Below are positions 13,741 to 27,889 of a stretch of 64,000 nucleotides of DNA, in pieces; the first letter of the stretch is position 1, and each line of letters opens with the position of its first letter. This DNA comes from Acanthacorydalis orientalis. Its lineage: Eukaryota; Arthropoda; Insecta; Megaloptera; Corydalidae. The DNA lies in NCBI GenBank assembly GCA_034766995.1, contig CM068323.1:23112346-23176345 (forward strand), given 5' to 3'. Below the pieces are notes generated by a model. The model searched no databases. It had not been told where the DNA came from and saw only the letters and a list, made by a program, of their open reading frames with translations. The position numbers and the translations under genes were made by a program.

Positions 13741-14084
13741 TTATACTGCTTGAGTAATTTAATCAATTTTTAAGGAATTGTTATGGGGTATATATTTTTT
13801 ACTATATATTTAAAACAAGACTCTATCAACTGTACATAAGATTGTTAAATAAATGAATTCTTTATTTGCACGCAAGTAAAAGTTAAAGAAAAAGGATATC
13901 TTACCTTTTTCTGCTTGAGTATGAAAATATATATATATATATATATACGTAAGCATGTAAGTATAAGCCATTAAATATCTTTTTCAGTACTCCTATATAC
14001 AAAGCATATCAAATTGAAATAACTTCGTACGATTTGTGACAAGAACTTGCAAACATTTTGTAAAACAGCAATTATGTACATCGT

Positions 14085-14360
14085 ACACATTGGCCAGTAG
14101 CCACACTTGAGAAGTTATAACCATCGGGAACAACGAGCTTCACTTATAGCAGCAACCTCTTGTGGTAATTATTGTTAATGTTAGCTCGGACTGCGGCCGA
14201 ACGTACACTTGAACGTCCACGCTATTCATTCTACATCGAATCGCCACCACCACAACCATCGTGTTCCTACCACCACCACGACCCCAACCCTATACCGGTA
14301 CTGCCGACATAGCTGCTGCCGTTGCCACCGATCACTACTACGTAGCTAGAGCAAACGATA
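14085..14360. promoter_or_regulatory. Candidate intronic enhancer island
   Basis: Balanced composition with CCACACTTGAG, a TAATTATTGTTAAT homeodomain/Sox-like composite, CTGCGGCCGAACG and a CCACCACCAC run. A short plus-strand frame across the end has no domain and is not called as a gene. Confidence 0.3.
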
Positions 14361-14589
14361 CACCCAGAATAAAATGCTTTCATATCTCGTTTTCAATTCA
14401 TCGGAAAATAATTATAAGTATTATATACAACAATAGTCTACCGATTGATTTATTGTACATTTTGCAGCGCAGTGTTATGGTTTATTTAACATAACATGTA
14501 TTTAATTGTTTCTAGAATTTTAATAACATCTATATGAGCGTAGGATATTTTTATAAATAAAAATAGCCATACATACATATATAAATACT

Positions 14590-14592
<3 letters not shown>

Positions 14593-14646
<54 letters not shown>
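14593..14646. repeat. (TA)n microsatellite
   Basis: Uninterrupted TA run of about 54 bases. Confidence 0.95.
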
Positions 14647-14648
<2 letters not shown>

Positions 14649-16567
14649 CAATAAAATTCAGTTAGATATAAATATAAATTAATTCAAGCACTGCATATAT
14701 AAAATTGGAATGAAAAATAGAAATATTTTTAAATTTAATTAGAAGCAATTCATAATTACAAGAAGTAAATTTCATAAATAACCCTGTATATAGTAAAACA
14801 AATTTGTATTTAATTCAAACGTGTCCTAATTTATAAACTAAATATAGTAATAAATACTATTTAAAAAATAGTTATAAACCGAATAAAAAATAAATTAAAA
14901 AACATAAATCTTCCCACAGACTGATCATAAGAAAACTTATGAATCACGTTTTGGAGATATCAGAATCGAACAGTGCTACATAACATTCCCTTTAACCATT
15001 TCAGAAATAAACTGAAATCATTTTATAGCTCTTTTAATACGAGTGTTTTGAGTTCTCGGTATTTATTTATTTATTTTTTTTTGCTCTTATATATTTTTCA
15101 TTTATTCGAAACAGCATAAGTGGCATTTCAATGTATGCTCTTCCCAATGAAAATATATACATAAAACGTTAATACGAAAGCAAATCTTGTATATTTTGAT
15201 ATTAAATTACGTATACTTTATATTCGATATAAATGATTAATTAAAATTTTCGGCGAAATAAGAAACGAATATAAATGTACGTTATTTTAAAACATAACTT
15301 TTAATGATTGATAACATGTTATGTAGATTATAATGAAAGAAATATATCCAAGGCATATATATATATATATATAAGGCGTATATATAGGCGAACTTATATC
15401 AATTTTTTTTTAAATTCTCAGTTATATTAGAGGTATATATATCTAGAATTTCTTTTGTGTTAAGGATGCGTTTTTGAAAAATGGGATTTATACAGAAACG
15501 ACACAAATTGAAATATGATTTCCATAAGGAAGTCAAAAAAATATGAAAAAAACTATTTAAAAAATAAAAATTAAAAAATAATAAATGAAAATCCCATTTT
15601 ATCTTTAATGACAGCTTATGAATGTATATAAATAATAAAATATGGTTACTGACTTTATAAAAAGAAACACAAAGGAAAACATTAAATGGAAATAAGTAAC
15701 ACACATTTATTTTTGGACACACCATATAAATCAACATTTTTTTTTATAAAATTTATGTTTTCACCATTTTTCAACGTTCCTAATTTTATTAAAATGTAGT
15801 TGAATTAATCTAGAATAGACTTTATTAAATACAAATCGTGTATAATAACTGTATCAATACATATATTTATACAGATGATTATTAAGCTTACCTGTACTTT
15901 TTTATTTTTAATAGTATTCATTTTACAGTAGTCCTTAAATATTTTTAATCCAATTGATGATATTAAAAATAATAATTCATTCGATACAACGTACTTAACA
16001 ATTAAATAATATCAAACCTTATAACTTTTTTGGATTACTAAGTCAATCTTAATGAGTATAATCAATTTTTGTGGAAAAAAACGTAAGAAATTATACATTT
16101 TTAATAAAGTATTTATTTAAAAATATAATATTTAATATACATATATATATATATATATATTAAAAAACATTAGTATATGAGAAGATATCATTTCATTACA
16201 TTCTATCGGTCCTGTGTATGCCTCTATGTCAATCAAAAACGTTCAATTATATTTGGTTACAATAAGTAACTGTCAAATTGATGATATAAGTGTTTTTCTA
16301 TTTGTTTTATCCTTAAACTAACAGTTTTTTTATTAATAAAAAAATATTTAAACTATGAATCAAGCGCACAAATATTCTAGCCACCCGCATGATAACTTCA
16401 ATCAATCGATCTCCGTTTTAAACAACTGGGAAAGAGAATAATTTTTATTACTTTTATAAATATGCCATTCGTATGTTCTATTACATATTTTGTTTATATA
16501 AGGTTTATTTAGTTATTATTTTCTTGATTAACAGGAAATCATTAATGATTTTAATAAAAAATATGTT

Positions 16568-16695
16568 ATTTTGGTGGTTCTCGTGCTTCTGGATTATCTA
16601 AATGTCTGTGATCTATTACTATTTTCGGCATGTGAACAATTTTCGGGTAGAAATCTACAAACTAGTCATGGAGAAGAGGAATCCATATGGTTTAA
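16568..16695. repeat. Degenerate partial copy of hairpin family A
   Basis: CTTCTGGATTATCTAAATGT, then CTATTACTATTTTCGGCATG, aligns with the left arm of copies 1 and 2. The right arm is eroded. Confidence 0.4.
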
Positions 16696-17369
16696 ATTGA
16701 TCATTAGATCGAAATATTAGTACAGTCCACATAGATACCTCTCTTTTTGAATATCGTATACCTTTCTTATAAAGATATATCACCTTTTTTAGTATAATGA
16801 TACTAGTTTACCGATTATATTATTCAATCATATTTTTTGATTTTCTATGCTATATACTTAATATATTTTGTAACAATTTGTCATCTTTATTTGTTGACTT
16901 GTTCGAAATTTTTATATTAAAATGTATTTACAATGAAGTATGTTTCTTTTATTTCTGATTTAGGCTTATAATAAAATTTTCAAAATGAATACATTGATTG
17001 TTTGATAGAAAATTAGAAATTCATTTATGAGTTCCCACATAGAATAACTTTTTTAAAATAACGAGTAACTTTATCAGGATGATATTGTATTATATTGAAA
17101 CTAGTTTGAGGTGTTTTTAATTTATTAAATATATAATAAAAGTCATGAGAATAATTAAAGATTTATAAAAATATATTAAGCCTTGTGAAGTTAGCAAAAG
17201 CATTGATGTTAGAATTAAATAAACAAATTATAGACAAATGATGCAATCGAACACGTTGCAAATGATATTTATAAATCGATTGGATAAATGTGTACAAACA
17301 GCACTTAACAAATTTATATAATATCAAAAAATTTTAATAACACAACGAAGTGTGATCGGACATAAGAAT

Positions 17370-17660
17370 TTCGTGAGTATGATGTAAAAGAATCAACATG
17401 CAGTCAATATTTTCCGAGTAATGTGTGTACGAGCGTACACTCGTTGTATAAACTTGTCGGAATAGTCCAAATCTGACACTGCAAACACCAAAACACTGGT
17501 GCTGTCGCCGTGTCTCGCATCATCTACACAACCTGTGCTCGCTGTGTGTCTTACCAGTCGTGACATATTTGTGTTCCGCATTATGATGTCGAGGTTATTT
17601 GCGTGTTTGAACGCAAACATCCCCCTGGCTGATCGGTGTTGTTGCCCACAGCACTACTAA
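17370..17660. promoter_or_regulatory. Candidate intronic enhancer island
   Basis: Contains the near-perfect inverted repeat GTGTACG-AG-CGTACAC (17425-17440), and GCGTGTTTGAACGCAAAC, itself partly inverted, near 17600. A 75-codon minus-strand frame covers it but shows no domain and no family similarity that I recognise. Confidence 0.3.
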
Positions 17661-17808
17661 TATTGACAAATGTGAAACTTTAAAAATCGTATAAAAGACG
17701 ATAACTTATATGCAAATGTTTAGCAATGTAGCGCTTACTTCATACAGCTTTCGTTTGTAGCAAATGAGATTTGACCAGAAGTTTTAAACATTTTTAATGC
17801 TACACATA

Positions 17809-17811
<3 letters not shown>

Positions 17812-17879
<68 letters not shown>
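17812..17879. repeat. (TA)n microsatellite
   Basis: Uninterrupted TA run of about 68 bases, among the longest here. Confidence 0.95.
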
Positions 17880-17882
<3 letters not shown>

Positions 17883-18529
17883 TAGGTAAAACAAAGATTG
17901 TTGTTATATTTGTTAATTTTAAAAGGCTGTTGACTTGCTTAAATAACTTAGATTGACGAAAACTGTACTGTGATAGTATTAGTGGAAAACAAATAAAAAA
18001 TTAAAAAAATATATAAAAAAATCTATCAATAACTGGAAAATAAATACTCATGATATGAATTTAATAACTATTACTGAGTAGGTGATACAAGGAAAATCGG
18101 CTAGTCCATTATTATTTGCAAGTTGGGAATCATTTTGACAAATTTATGCGGTGTAATTAATTAAAAGAATTTAATATTGATCCTCAAATCGATATCAAAT
18201 AAAGACAAAATAAATTTCTTCTAGATATTATCATTATTTGAATCCCAGTAATGTTAACATAACACATATTAAATATAAATAAATATAAATTTAGACAATA
18301 TATGTGTACATTCATAGAAATAGTATAATGATATTCATCCTTTATTTAACGTACATAAATATTTCATATAAATTTAATTAGAATAATTAAAAAAATGTGC
18401 ACAGGAACTCTTAAACTCTTGAATTGTTTGAGATATTTGGATGAAATAAAAAAAAAATTTAAATGTCATCTCTCAATATAATTACTTTTATTATGAATAC
18501 ATATTCATCGACATGAGACAAGTTTCTTC

Positions 18530-19000
18530 ATTGAAGAAATCTATTGTCTATTCATCCAGTTAATCCTTCGCGACAGTCACAACTCGATCGTTAGAGTCAA
18601 AATATGTTCTTCTGTGATCACAATGTATTATTGGGAACAAGTAGACGTCAGATAGTACCGGATATTGGCTGCAAATACTGTGTAGTTTACAGAATATGTC
18701 ATCAAAAGAGTCCATCGCTGTTCCGAAAAACTGTATTCATCAAAGCAGTGCTTTTTGAAAATTTGTTATTGTTCACTGGATACTGTAAAACGCCCTGAGC
18801 AATGACAACTCTTCAAATATGAACATTCTAACATTTAGATAATTAACGGTTTAGCAATTAGAAGAAGTATAGAGCGCAAGCACGGCGTGTAAACAGCGAC
18901 CGGTCGCACGGTCAATATTTTAAATGGATTCCGTGGCATCGCCGTGTTGCGCAAACAGCTGTTTAGGAGTTTGTTTGTATTGGCGCGTACCAAGTCCTTC
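18530..19000. promoter_or_regulatory. Candidate intronic enhancer island with GCGCAAACAGCTG
   Basis: A ~470-bp island. It holds the 10-bp palindrome TGTGATCACA near 18616, a GTAAACAGCGACCGG forkhead-like word near 18888, and the composite GCGCAAACAGCTG (18949-18961) in which a GCGCAAACA word overlaps an E-box. A 64-codon plus frame at 18604-18798 has no recognisable domain. Confidence 0.35.
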
Positions 19001-19799
19001 GCGAGAAATACTTTTTTGTCAAAAAGTTTTAAAATATCATACGTTTCTGTTGATAGTTGAGACTCGTGTCTGTTACAAGTGTGAATAATTTATATTGTTT
19101 ATTTTAGAAACTAAATTTGAATATTTCGACGCAAATGGGTTTTACTTACTTGTGTATCTTTGTATTAATTAAACAGCGTTTCGCTGTGACTAAACAAATT
19201 TGAATAATTATACTCAACGAGATTTTTTCCTGGTTTTTATATAACATCAACTGAAAAATATTTGTAATCATAAACATTTTATATTCATTCAATAAACATA
19301 ATTCGTCAAATCAATTTTATTTGTACATTAGATCATTAAAAATGATTTAATAAATGGAGTAAAACATCTAACGATCAAAGACAATGTTTTTTTAACTTAT
19401 CACTCCCTTCTATTAAGTATATATGAAAAATTTCAAATCTCAACTAATTATAAATTTGTTATATTAAAATTGTACATTTAGAAATCAATACAAAGATGAA
19501 TTTTCATTCTTCCTTCAAACTAAACATTTTTTTTTCTGAACAGAAATGTTCATTAATTGATTATTGATCATTTTGGTTCTTGCTAAAAACTTTGTTATGA
19601 AGATTTCATCTATGTTCATTAAATATAAAATCTTAAAATCATTTATCTACAAAAAAATCCCTCATTATCGAAAATAAGTACATAACTTATATCTGATCTT
19701 TCGCAATCTAATCGGTATGACTTTCAAAGTAATTAACAAATCGTTGAAAAAAAAATCGATTATCATCTCCAAGAAAAGACTATAGTTTGTCGATACATT

Positions 19800-20085
19800 G
19801 TCGTATTTCTGTTATAACACCACTTCTGTTCGTTTGCGCAATACTTAATTGAAATAGGTTACACTTTGGTACTTGTGATGCTGTATGGAAATTGTATTCT
19901 TTATTGAACAACGCACTCAAGGTCCGGAGCTAATTATTAAACAAACACTGACATCACATTAGCGCAAACAAATTCAAAAATAACCAATCAAGTAAAATAC
20001 GTTGTTATTAAACGTGCGTGTCGCGTTTGATTTTTGTGTCCATTTGTTGTTAATGTGGACGTTAACGCAATATTAGATATTCAGT
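19800..20085. promoter_or_regulatory. Candidate intronic enhancer island with inverted GCGCAAAC words
   Basis: Carries GTTTGCGC (19832-19839) and, 123 bp on, its inverse GCGCAAACA (19962-19970), with TAATTATTAAAC, TTATTAAACG and GGACGTTAACGC words between and after. The same word occurs in the preceding island. A forkhead-type recognition site is one reading of GCAAACA; this is inference. Confidence 0.35.
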
Positions 20086-21359
20086 TGATAGTTGTTTTGT
20101 ATATTTAGAGAATTTTTGAATAAATACTTTCATTTTGATAAATTGGAAAACAAATATAAAATTGCGTTATATACAGTGTAAATATTTGCGGAATTTAACA
20201 CTTTGAATAGTAAAACATTTTAGTAGGTATTATCTAAGTAGCAGCAGTCTTTGAAAAAGATTGTTATTTAAGATAAATATCGGAGACAATTTCATATAGA
20301 AGGTTCTTAAATTCGAAATTCACAAATATATGCATTTTTTAAATAAAAAAAGTAGTTATAACTGATATATATGAGGGTCAGTAAGTAAATAGTAAATTTG
20401 GATTTAGAAATGATTTGTTTCTCTTCAAATAACCATTTCGACTAAATGTATTAATATCATTATTTATTAAGACGATTCTCTGTTTTTTCAAAAAAATAAT
20501 ATATTTTTGCACTTATATTCAACAATGAAGGGGTTTCTTATAAGAATATGTGTAAAAGTATTAAAAAATAAAATTCGAATTTCCCTTAAGCGACACAGAA
20601 AATCGATTTAAAATTTCATATGCAGCTTCAGAACAAAAAAAGACTAATTTTTTTAAAAAATAATTAACTTCTTAGTATTTTACAACTAACTTACACATTT
20701 TTAAAAACTTTACATAAACAAAATAGAAAAAATAGATCAATTGAAAATTCTGTTATCTATTCTTTTGATCCTTGGAGTTCTAATCCTGCAGTGTGACTAT
20801 CAAACACAGAGATTTTTGGCTAGTGTTTTTAAAATATCATGAAATGAAAAATTTCATTAAGTTTAAACCAATAATTTTTCATGACTTCCGATGAAGTCGA
20901 TTCTTGCAGTTCAGTGAATCCCAAAATGATTTCAAAGACATCATTTTACTGTTCTGTATGTTACCATTTGCACAAGCAGTCTAGACCGATTTTATTGGCT
21001 AAACTTAACAACAAAGTCTTTACATAGTTTAGTTTTGAATTATTTTCAAGTAATGGTTACAGATTAAACAATATCGAAATCAGAAAGAGTGCATCTAATA
21101 AGACAGTGATCTTTACTTGTAATTATTCTGTCTGGCCTGTCCTACCAAATCTTTTACTGGACTTAAAAATGAAATAAGAATAGAACCACATATCTTTCCT
21201 TTCTAAAGAATGCTATAGAAACTATGCTTTTTAAAACTATTTATCGTAATTTAAATAAAAGAAGTTTATAGTTTACTTATTCATTTTTAATAAAATACCA
21301 CTGGTGTTTGATATAAATAAAAAGTATGCTCTTAAAATAACATCCGATAAAATTCGTAC

Positions 21360-21545
21360 TTATTACTGAATCTCAACCGAATCAACATCCACATTAACGT
21401 TATTGCGAAACGGGACACATCTCCGATTCTATTAATTGACAATTAATATTTCTTAAGACCAATGTCACAGAGTTTCCACAATTCTAGTACCTTACGACAT
21501 TAGTAATACGGGTGCGCCGTCGTCTATAAAACGGGAAGTAAATTT
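21360..21545. promoter_or_regulatory. Candidate intronic enhancer island
   Basis: Short balanced block with TCAACCGAATCAACATCC, ATTAATTGACAATTAAT (an inverted homeodomain-type pair) and GGGTGCGCCGTCGTC. No open frame. Regulatory role inferred. Confidence 0.25.
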
Positions 21546-21820
21546 TTGACCGATAATTCGCATATTTTAAAATTGTTTTTAAATAATATTATTAAAGTAA
21601 ATATTTGTGATATTTCGAATGTGTTTTAAAGTATTTTTTCCAAACCCATCCTCTTGACCTTGTTTTGTAATTATTCAATATAAAATATACAACTATTTCT
21701 ATAAGAGATAAGACATTTACTTTTTATTAAAATGAATTTTTTAGTGTGAAAGTAATACTCGTTAATTATTTATGATGTAAATGTTGTTATATAAAATACG
21801 TTAGTTTTTCAGAATAATTG

Positions 21821-21854
<34 letters not shown>

Positions 21855-21894
21855 GATAGATTCAAGTATAAATTTGTATAGTGTTGTTAATTTC

Positions 21895-22485
21895 GATTTT
21901 TTCACCAACATTTCTTCGACTAGTGATCTCTCTGTGACCGAACGTCCATTTTGATATCTTTATATTTTCCACCCATTCCATTGGCGTCAGAAAGTCTATT
22001 GTTATCGACACTCATTGGAAAATGTTTGTTGCGCGTGACAAGCAATTCCGTACCAGATTGCAAGCAAATGTGATTTCTAAAAAAATCAAGTTGCGCGAGA
22101 GGAAAGAAATCACGTTGCAGATGATCAGTCGAATTGCGATCTCGTTTCTTGTTGTTATGTGCCGTTCATCCTTGTCGATAAATTGATAACTTCTGCAATG
22201 GATAATTAAATTGGTTTTGTCAATTTCGTCTCCGCGAGCGAACGAGAATTCAAGTGTATATTTAAATGTTCTGTTATCGATACTCGTTTACGTTTCAGAT
22301 ATCATTGGCGGAATGGGGTGTCTCATGTTTTCTCTACATGTTATATTATTTGTCTGTTCGAATTCGATATTGACATCTCGGTTTTTGAATCAATTAAGAT
22401 TCAGTGAATAGAGGCTGTTTTTGCAATGGGGATACGTTTCGAATTTTTCTGTTGAAAATTTAAATTTGCGAAAAATCTCCAAGAC
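21895..22485. promoter_or_regulatory. Candidate intronic enhancer island, the longest in the intron
   Basis: About 590 bp of balanced composition containing repeated GTTGCGCG words (near 22028 and 22090), several TTATCGA/ATCGATA words and CATTCCATTGGCG. It ends at a (TA)n tract. A 66-codon plus frame at 22211-22411 is hydrophobic at one end but starts at a non-ATG codon and lacks a domain; not called. Confidence 0.35.
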
Positions 22486-22490
22486 GAAAT

Positions 22491-22492
<2 letters not shown>

Positions 22493-22544
<52 letters not shown>
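22493..22544. repeat. (TA)n microsatellite
   Basis: Uninterrupted TA run of about 52 bases, directly following the 21.9-22.5 kb island. Confidence 0.95.
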
Positions 22545-22546
<2 letters not shown>

Positions 22547-22794
22547 TAAACAACAATTCGTTAGTTTCCAATTTTTTTCTTTTTATAATTCATCACTATT
22601 GATTTTATTAAAATACTTTTAGAAGCAATTAATTTACATGCGTTTAAAAAAAGATTCATTCATTAGAGTTCTTTAAAAATATATGTGAAGTTAACGTTGA
22701 GAATAAAATTGAAAATTTCTGTAAATACTAATAAATTTTCCATTTATGTTTGAGTATTTTTATAAAAAAACACCGTAAATAATGAATCTGTGGC

Positions 22795-23015
22795 TATCTT
22801 TATCCTTTTAGATCAGCTAAATGTGTGCTTTCTTCTATTAGTTTTGGCAAGAATGCCATTCTCAGATAGATTTTTCAACACCCTACGGTACAGTCTTCAA
22901 AATCACTTTGAGGATGGCACTCGTGTAAAACTAACTAAGAAATAGACAGATAGCCGAACAAAAAGGATAAAGGACAGGATAACATATCGACTGGATCACA
23001 CATATAGAATCATAC

Positions 23016-23052
<37 letters not shown>

Positions 23053-23100
23053 GAAGATGTGTTGTTAATAAAATGTTTCATTTTATTATCTCATGTAAAC
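22795..23100. repeat. Dispersed hairpin repeat (family A), copy 2
   Basis: Left arm TAGATCAGCTAAATGTGTGC then ATTAGTTTTGGCAAGAATGCCATTCTC; right arm read inward has ATCTGTCTATTTCTTAGTTAG then ACGAGTGCCATCCTC. The tail AGAATCATACG and AAAATGTTTCATTTTATT parallels copy 1, with a (TA)n tract inserted at 23019-23050. Confidence 0.65.
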
Positions 23101-25371
23101 TACACTCAAACTCTATTGTTTTCTGAACTAAAGATAATCAAAAATGTACATATATATTCACAATTCAGTCATATTGTCTAGTAAACCCGAGTGCTAATGT
23201 CCTTAGCTGTCGAAGAATCGTAAACCCCAAATAACTAACTTATAAACCACTTTCTAATAAACCTCTTTGTCAGATAATTTTGCATATAAAAAATATTTTC
23301 TACATTAAGAAATTCGTAAATATTAATACAAATCAGTAAATATTAAATATATTTCTTGGATGCAGCAGGATAAAAATATTTTTTTTAATAAGACACATAA
23401 AATGTTGCATTTAGCAATTATTTATTAACACATTTTATTTAATCAAAAAATTTGATGTTATTTTGTGTCTAATTTTCATATCTAATAATTATTTATTATC
23501 TTTTATTAATAATTACAAATATTAGTTAATACAAACTTAATCATTCAATTAATTCAACTCAGATAATTTTCAATTAATTAATAATAATGTTACAAAAAGT
23601 TATATAGTTATAATTTCTGAAAATGTTTATATTTTTGTTCTTAACAATAACGTTAAAAATCAGAACTTTATATTAAGAACTTTATATATATATATATGTA
23701 AATTTAGAATTAACAATTTTTACATTTAATTAAATTTTAATAAATTAAATTTAAATACAAATGCAAATAAAAATTAAACCTTCAAACCAAACATATAAAT
23801 TGAATATGGGCAGACAATCTAATGGACGATACTGTTCTATGCATTCAATTCTATACATTTTTATATTACAAAGTGAGTTATGAATTGATATTCGAGCTAC
23901 GAGTTGAATCCGATCAAGTGCAAAATTTAATTTTTAAAACAATGAGTACTTTTTATATAGCTTCACGTTTCCATTTTATTAATTTTGTTTCAACAAGTGT
24001 ACTACATCACAAATATATGAATGGATAAAAAAGCATTCTTATTCAATTTAGTCAGATATAAACACAAATATATATTTTGAAGCTTTTACACGCAGTGGAA
24101 TAATTTAAGTGAGAAACAAATGTTGGGTTTTGTAGTACAATGGTCTCTGTTTTATTATCTGGATTTTTTATTTTCAATGAAAAGAATAAATAGTATATTT
24201 TTATGTAAAACAATACTTGGTTGAAACTATGTTTTGTACAACGTGTAAGGTTTTGTATTAATGTTAAATCTTGTCTATGATGTATAAAAAGTAATTTTAT
24301 GAATTAATTTTGTTATAGAATAAAAATTTGAAATTGTTAGTTTCATAAAATAACAAATAATAATTCATATAACACCGAGAACAATTTTAAATATATTGAC
24401 ACCACAAAAGAGTTAAAAAGCAAACTACAATAGTCTGAGTAGTAAAGATAGTAATTTATAAAATAACATTCAGAACTTTCTAAATCTTGTTGTAAATTAT
24501 TTATATATTGTTTAAAAAAAAACATTTTTATAACCATTCAACGACTTAAAACATATCTATATGAATATATTTATTTATTCTTTGAATTCAATTTCTATTT
24601 ATTTTTCATATATAAATCGCGGATATAAAGACCAAAAATTATAACTAATAAAAATAAATTGAATACGAAATAATTTCACATTATACAAGAAATATCAACG
24701 ATAAATTTGCCAATTTTACAACTAGAAGAGTGTTTTGATTTAAAGAACGGCTGTACTCTAAAAATACAATTTTAAAAATTGAATTAGTCGAATTGTGGTT
24801 AATAGAGAGAAATAAGTTTCTTTCAAATAAATAAATTGTAATAAGTACTCTTACTATTTGCTATCATCAGGAATTATAATCATTAAATAATCTTAATTCG
24901 GAATTATATGTAGCACATTTATCCCCTGTAAAATGTCTAGGATCTAGTAAAAATAATATGATATTCCTGACCATTCCTTAAAAGTTATTAACGGCGAGGC
25001 TAGACTAATCATTAAATTTTTTGGTATCTATCAATACAGATTCTTTGATACATTAATCACTAAATTCTTTATGAAACTTAATATATCTTTAAAATATATT
25101 TGATTTTCCGATTTCAGTTAATAGTGAATATTATAACGAAACTATTTACTTATAAGTAGCTTCATCAAGAATTATTATTATTATTATATGACAGTAATCG
25201 ACACTTAATTAACAGAAAGTTGCTACAAAATTAAATTAATGTTTTATTTAATAATATGTTTGTCGAACGTGCTGATTTCTAATCGAGCAATGAAATCATC
25301 AGAAGTAATATTTTAACAAGCATTGTTTGAAAGTTTCCGCTACGAAATTTCAAGAAGAACACAAACAATTG

Positions 25372-25373
<2 letters not shown>

Positions 25374-25424
<51 letters not shown>
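25374..25424. repeat. (TA)n microsatellite
   Basis: Uninterrupted TA run of about 51 bases followed by TACA and TATG variants. Confidence 0.95.
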
Positions 25425-25428
<4 letters not shown>

Positions 25429-27199
25429 CATACATATGTATATATGTATAATGTAATACGTTTACAAATATAGTGGAGCATGTGTTTGATTCAGACAGCT
25501 TGCTGTAAAAATAAAATACACAAAAAGTCGAATTAATACTTTATATAATTGTTCGGTATACATTCACTATATCTTTATGCAAAAATGGAAATAACATTCA
25601 GACATGTATCCATCATCACTTGTTATTATTACTGCGATATACAGAACGTCATTGAGAAATAATCTCTCCAGTGAAGCACACTCCACTATTTGCATTATGT
25701 TCCCTGTTATGATACATCCGTATCAATTATTGATACTGTTAGTCAACCTTTCAAGTGCTTTTTTCGTATAGAGAACTTTAAACAGAGACGGCTTCACTGT
25801 AAATATGTCATCAGTTTCATTTTGTTTCACCTTCTGTTGTTGCTATTAATTTCTCTACACAAAAGTTTAATTGACACAAGTTAATTGAGGACAACATGTA
25901 ACAAGTGTATGTATATATGTTTTTTTTATAAATGTAATTATGATCGTAATGTAATTAATTAATTAAATATACGAAGTTTAATTACTTTTTGACATTCTTT
26001 ACGTTAATCGAAAAGGATACTATGGCTAAGTGCACATCAAACATAGAACTGGAAATAAGGTCATTAAATATTCACTCGAGAATGATAAATTACTATGAAT
26101 CGTTTATTAGGTCAGCGGTGAAATGAAATAGTGTTCTTTCATTTATCAATTTGAATGTTTTAAAAACAGTTTTAAATGGTAAAACAATACTCAATCGATT
26201 TAATACCTTCAATAAAATCGAGATGTTTTTCATATAATTCATTTGTTATATTATTTTTTAAAAAACTGCAAGTTTAAAATCAATTAAATATTAAATTAAA
26301 CTATGTTTAAATCGAGCATAAGTAATATTTTTTGATCATATAGTCAAGTTTTGTCCTCTAAGATTTTCACGAATCAAATATTATTTTTTTATATAAAATC
26401 TATTCTTCCTAGCTAGTAATGTTTTTCTGTACGGTTCAGTTTTCAATTGCATTGTTCCTTCATGAGTTAATTGTACAACTAGCTCTTAATCACTATTCTA
26501 TTCTGTCTGTAAATTGACAGGAAATAAAATTTCTTTAACTTTAAAATATTTGTAATTTGGATTTTCAATCAATGGTATGAATCGATCTTATTGTGTAATA
26601 ATTGTACAAAAATTAAAACTCTATAAGAATAATTTCCCTAAGAAACACCAAGAAAAATTAGTACCATCTAATCCATGTAATCTTTAGTGGTTGGTTATTA
26701 CATAGAAAAATAAAATACATGGTACAAAAATTATAGAATAATCGTTTGATTTACATCCTTTTCGTTATAAGTTTCTTGGATTAAAATCGTTAATAAATTA
26801 TGATAATATTTCGGCCTAATTACATCGTTTTTGTAACCTCAATTTTGTGTTATTGTTTTCGAATTTTAACAATTTTGTTTCAATTGAACTGGATAAATAT
26901 AAGATTCCTGCAATAATAAACTGAGTACTTTATGTGGATTAATTTATAATTGATTCAAATTAGATCTCATTACATGTCAGTTCGTATTAAGAGAAAGTTT
27001 ATAAGAAAACGAACAGTCTTTGATTTTGATGCTTTTGTAATTAATTTTATTTTTAAGAAAATGTTTTCGTTTTTATAGACTGATAATTAATACAAATTTT
27101 CTATGTGATAAGAAAATGAAAGTAGAAGAACCATAACTTAATAAGGATCTGTGATAAAATCACCAGAAATATCAAATCACTGGAGGGTTGAATATTCGT

Positions 27200-27375
27200 T
27201 TATGATGATCAAGACCATAGCGTATCACCACTTTGTGGAATAAAGGGTGCTGCTACGTAACGATAGGGCGCGAGGTCGTGCACGCAACTAGACTATTAGT
27301 ACGCGGTATTACGAGCAGTTTGTGGTTAAGTTACGCTTGTTATGTCAAGTGTGTCGAAGATGGGTAATTTTAAGT
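27200..27375. promoter_or_regulatory. Candidate intronic enhancer island
   Basis: A 175-bp island with CTACGTAACG, GGGCGCGAGGTCGTGCACG, GCGGTATTACG and Runt-like TGTGGTTAAG. It stands out sharply from AT-rich sequence on both sides. No open frame. Confidence 0.3.
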
Positions 27376-27889
27376 ATTGCTTTTTCAGATTTCGTTATAT
27401 ATGAATCATTTGATAGAACACTTTCGTTGCTTGAATTTAGATTCTTAATGATTAAGAATTTAAATTTTGTTTAGAAATTTTTATTTCAATTATTTAAGAA
27501 AAATTATAGGATAAAAGCTTAATAAATATTTTTTTTATAAATATACACTTTTCAGAATATTTTTCTTTTTATTAACTATGTATCAAACTGATCTGAAACT
27601 AATTTAAAATCAATATAACTTTTAATAAAAAAATATTTCAATTTCGCAGCCTTTATGCTTCTTGTAAAGATGTAAGAATAGATATTTTCATTTTGTAAAC
27701 TTAAAATTTGTTCTGATGTACTTTTTCATTGCATTTATGTAATTATATATAAGAGTATGAAAATGTATTGATAATAGAGTAATATATTTCTTAATAGTGG
27801 ATATCATAGTCCATTTATAATTAATACAGATTAAAAATACATAAATAACTTTATCTGTGTTGTTGTTCAGTTCAAAAGCAATTTCTTGT

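Noticed and set aside
15399..15737. 112-codon minus-strand Phe/Leu/Ile-rich frame that resembles a membrane protein
   Set aside because: AT-rich DNA translated in this phase gives hydrophobic residues by default; no family match, no splice or promoter context.
17393..17620. 75-codon minus-strand frame
   Set aside because: No recognisable domain or splice continuation; coincides with a composition island.
18604..18798. 64-codon plus-strand frame with several cysteines
   Set aside because: Cysteine spacing fits no zinc-finger pattern I know; no supporting promoter or splice sites.
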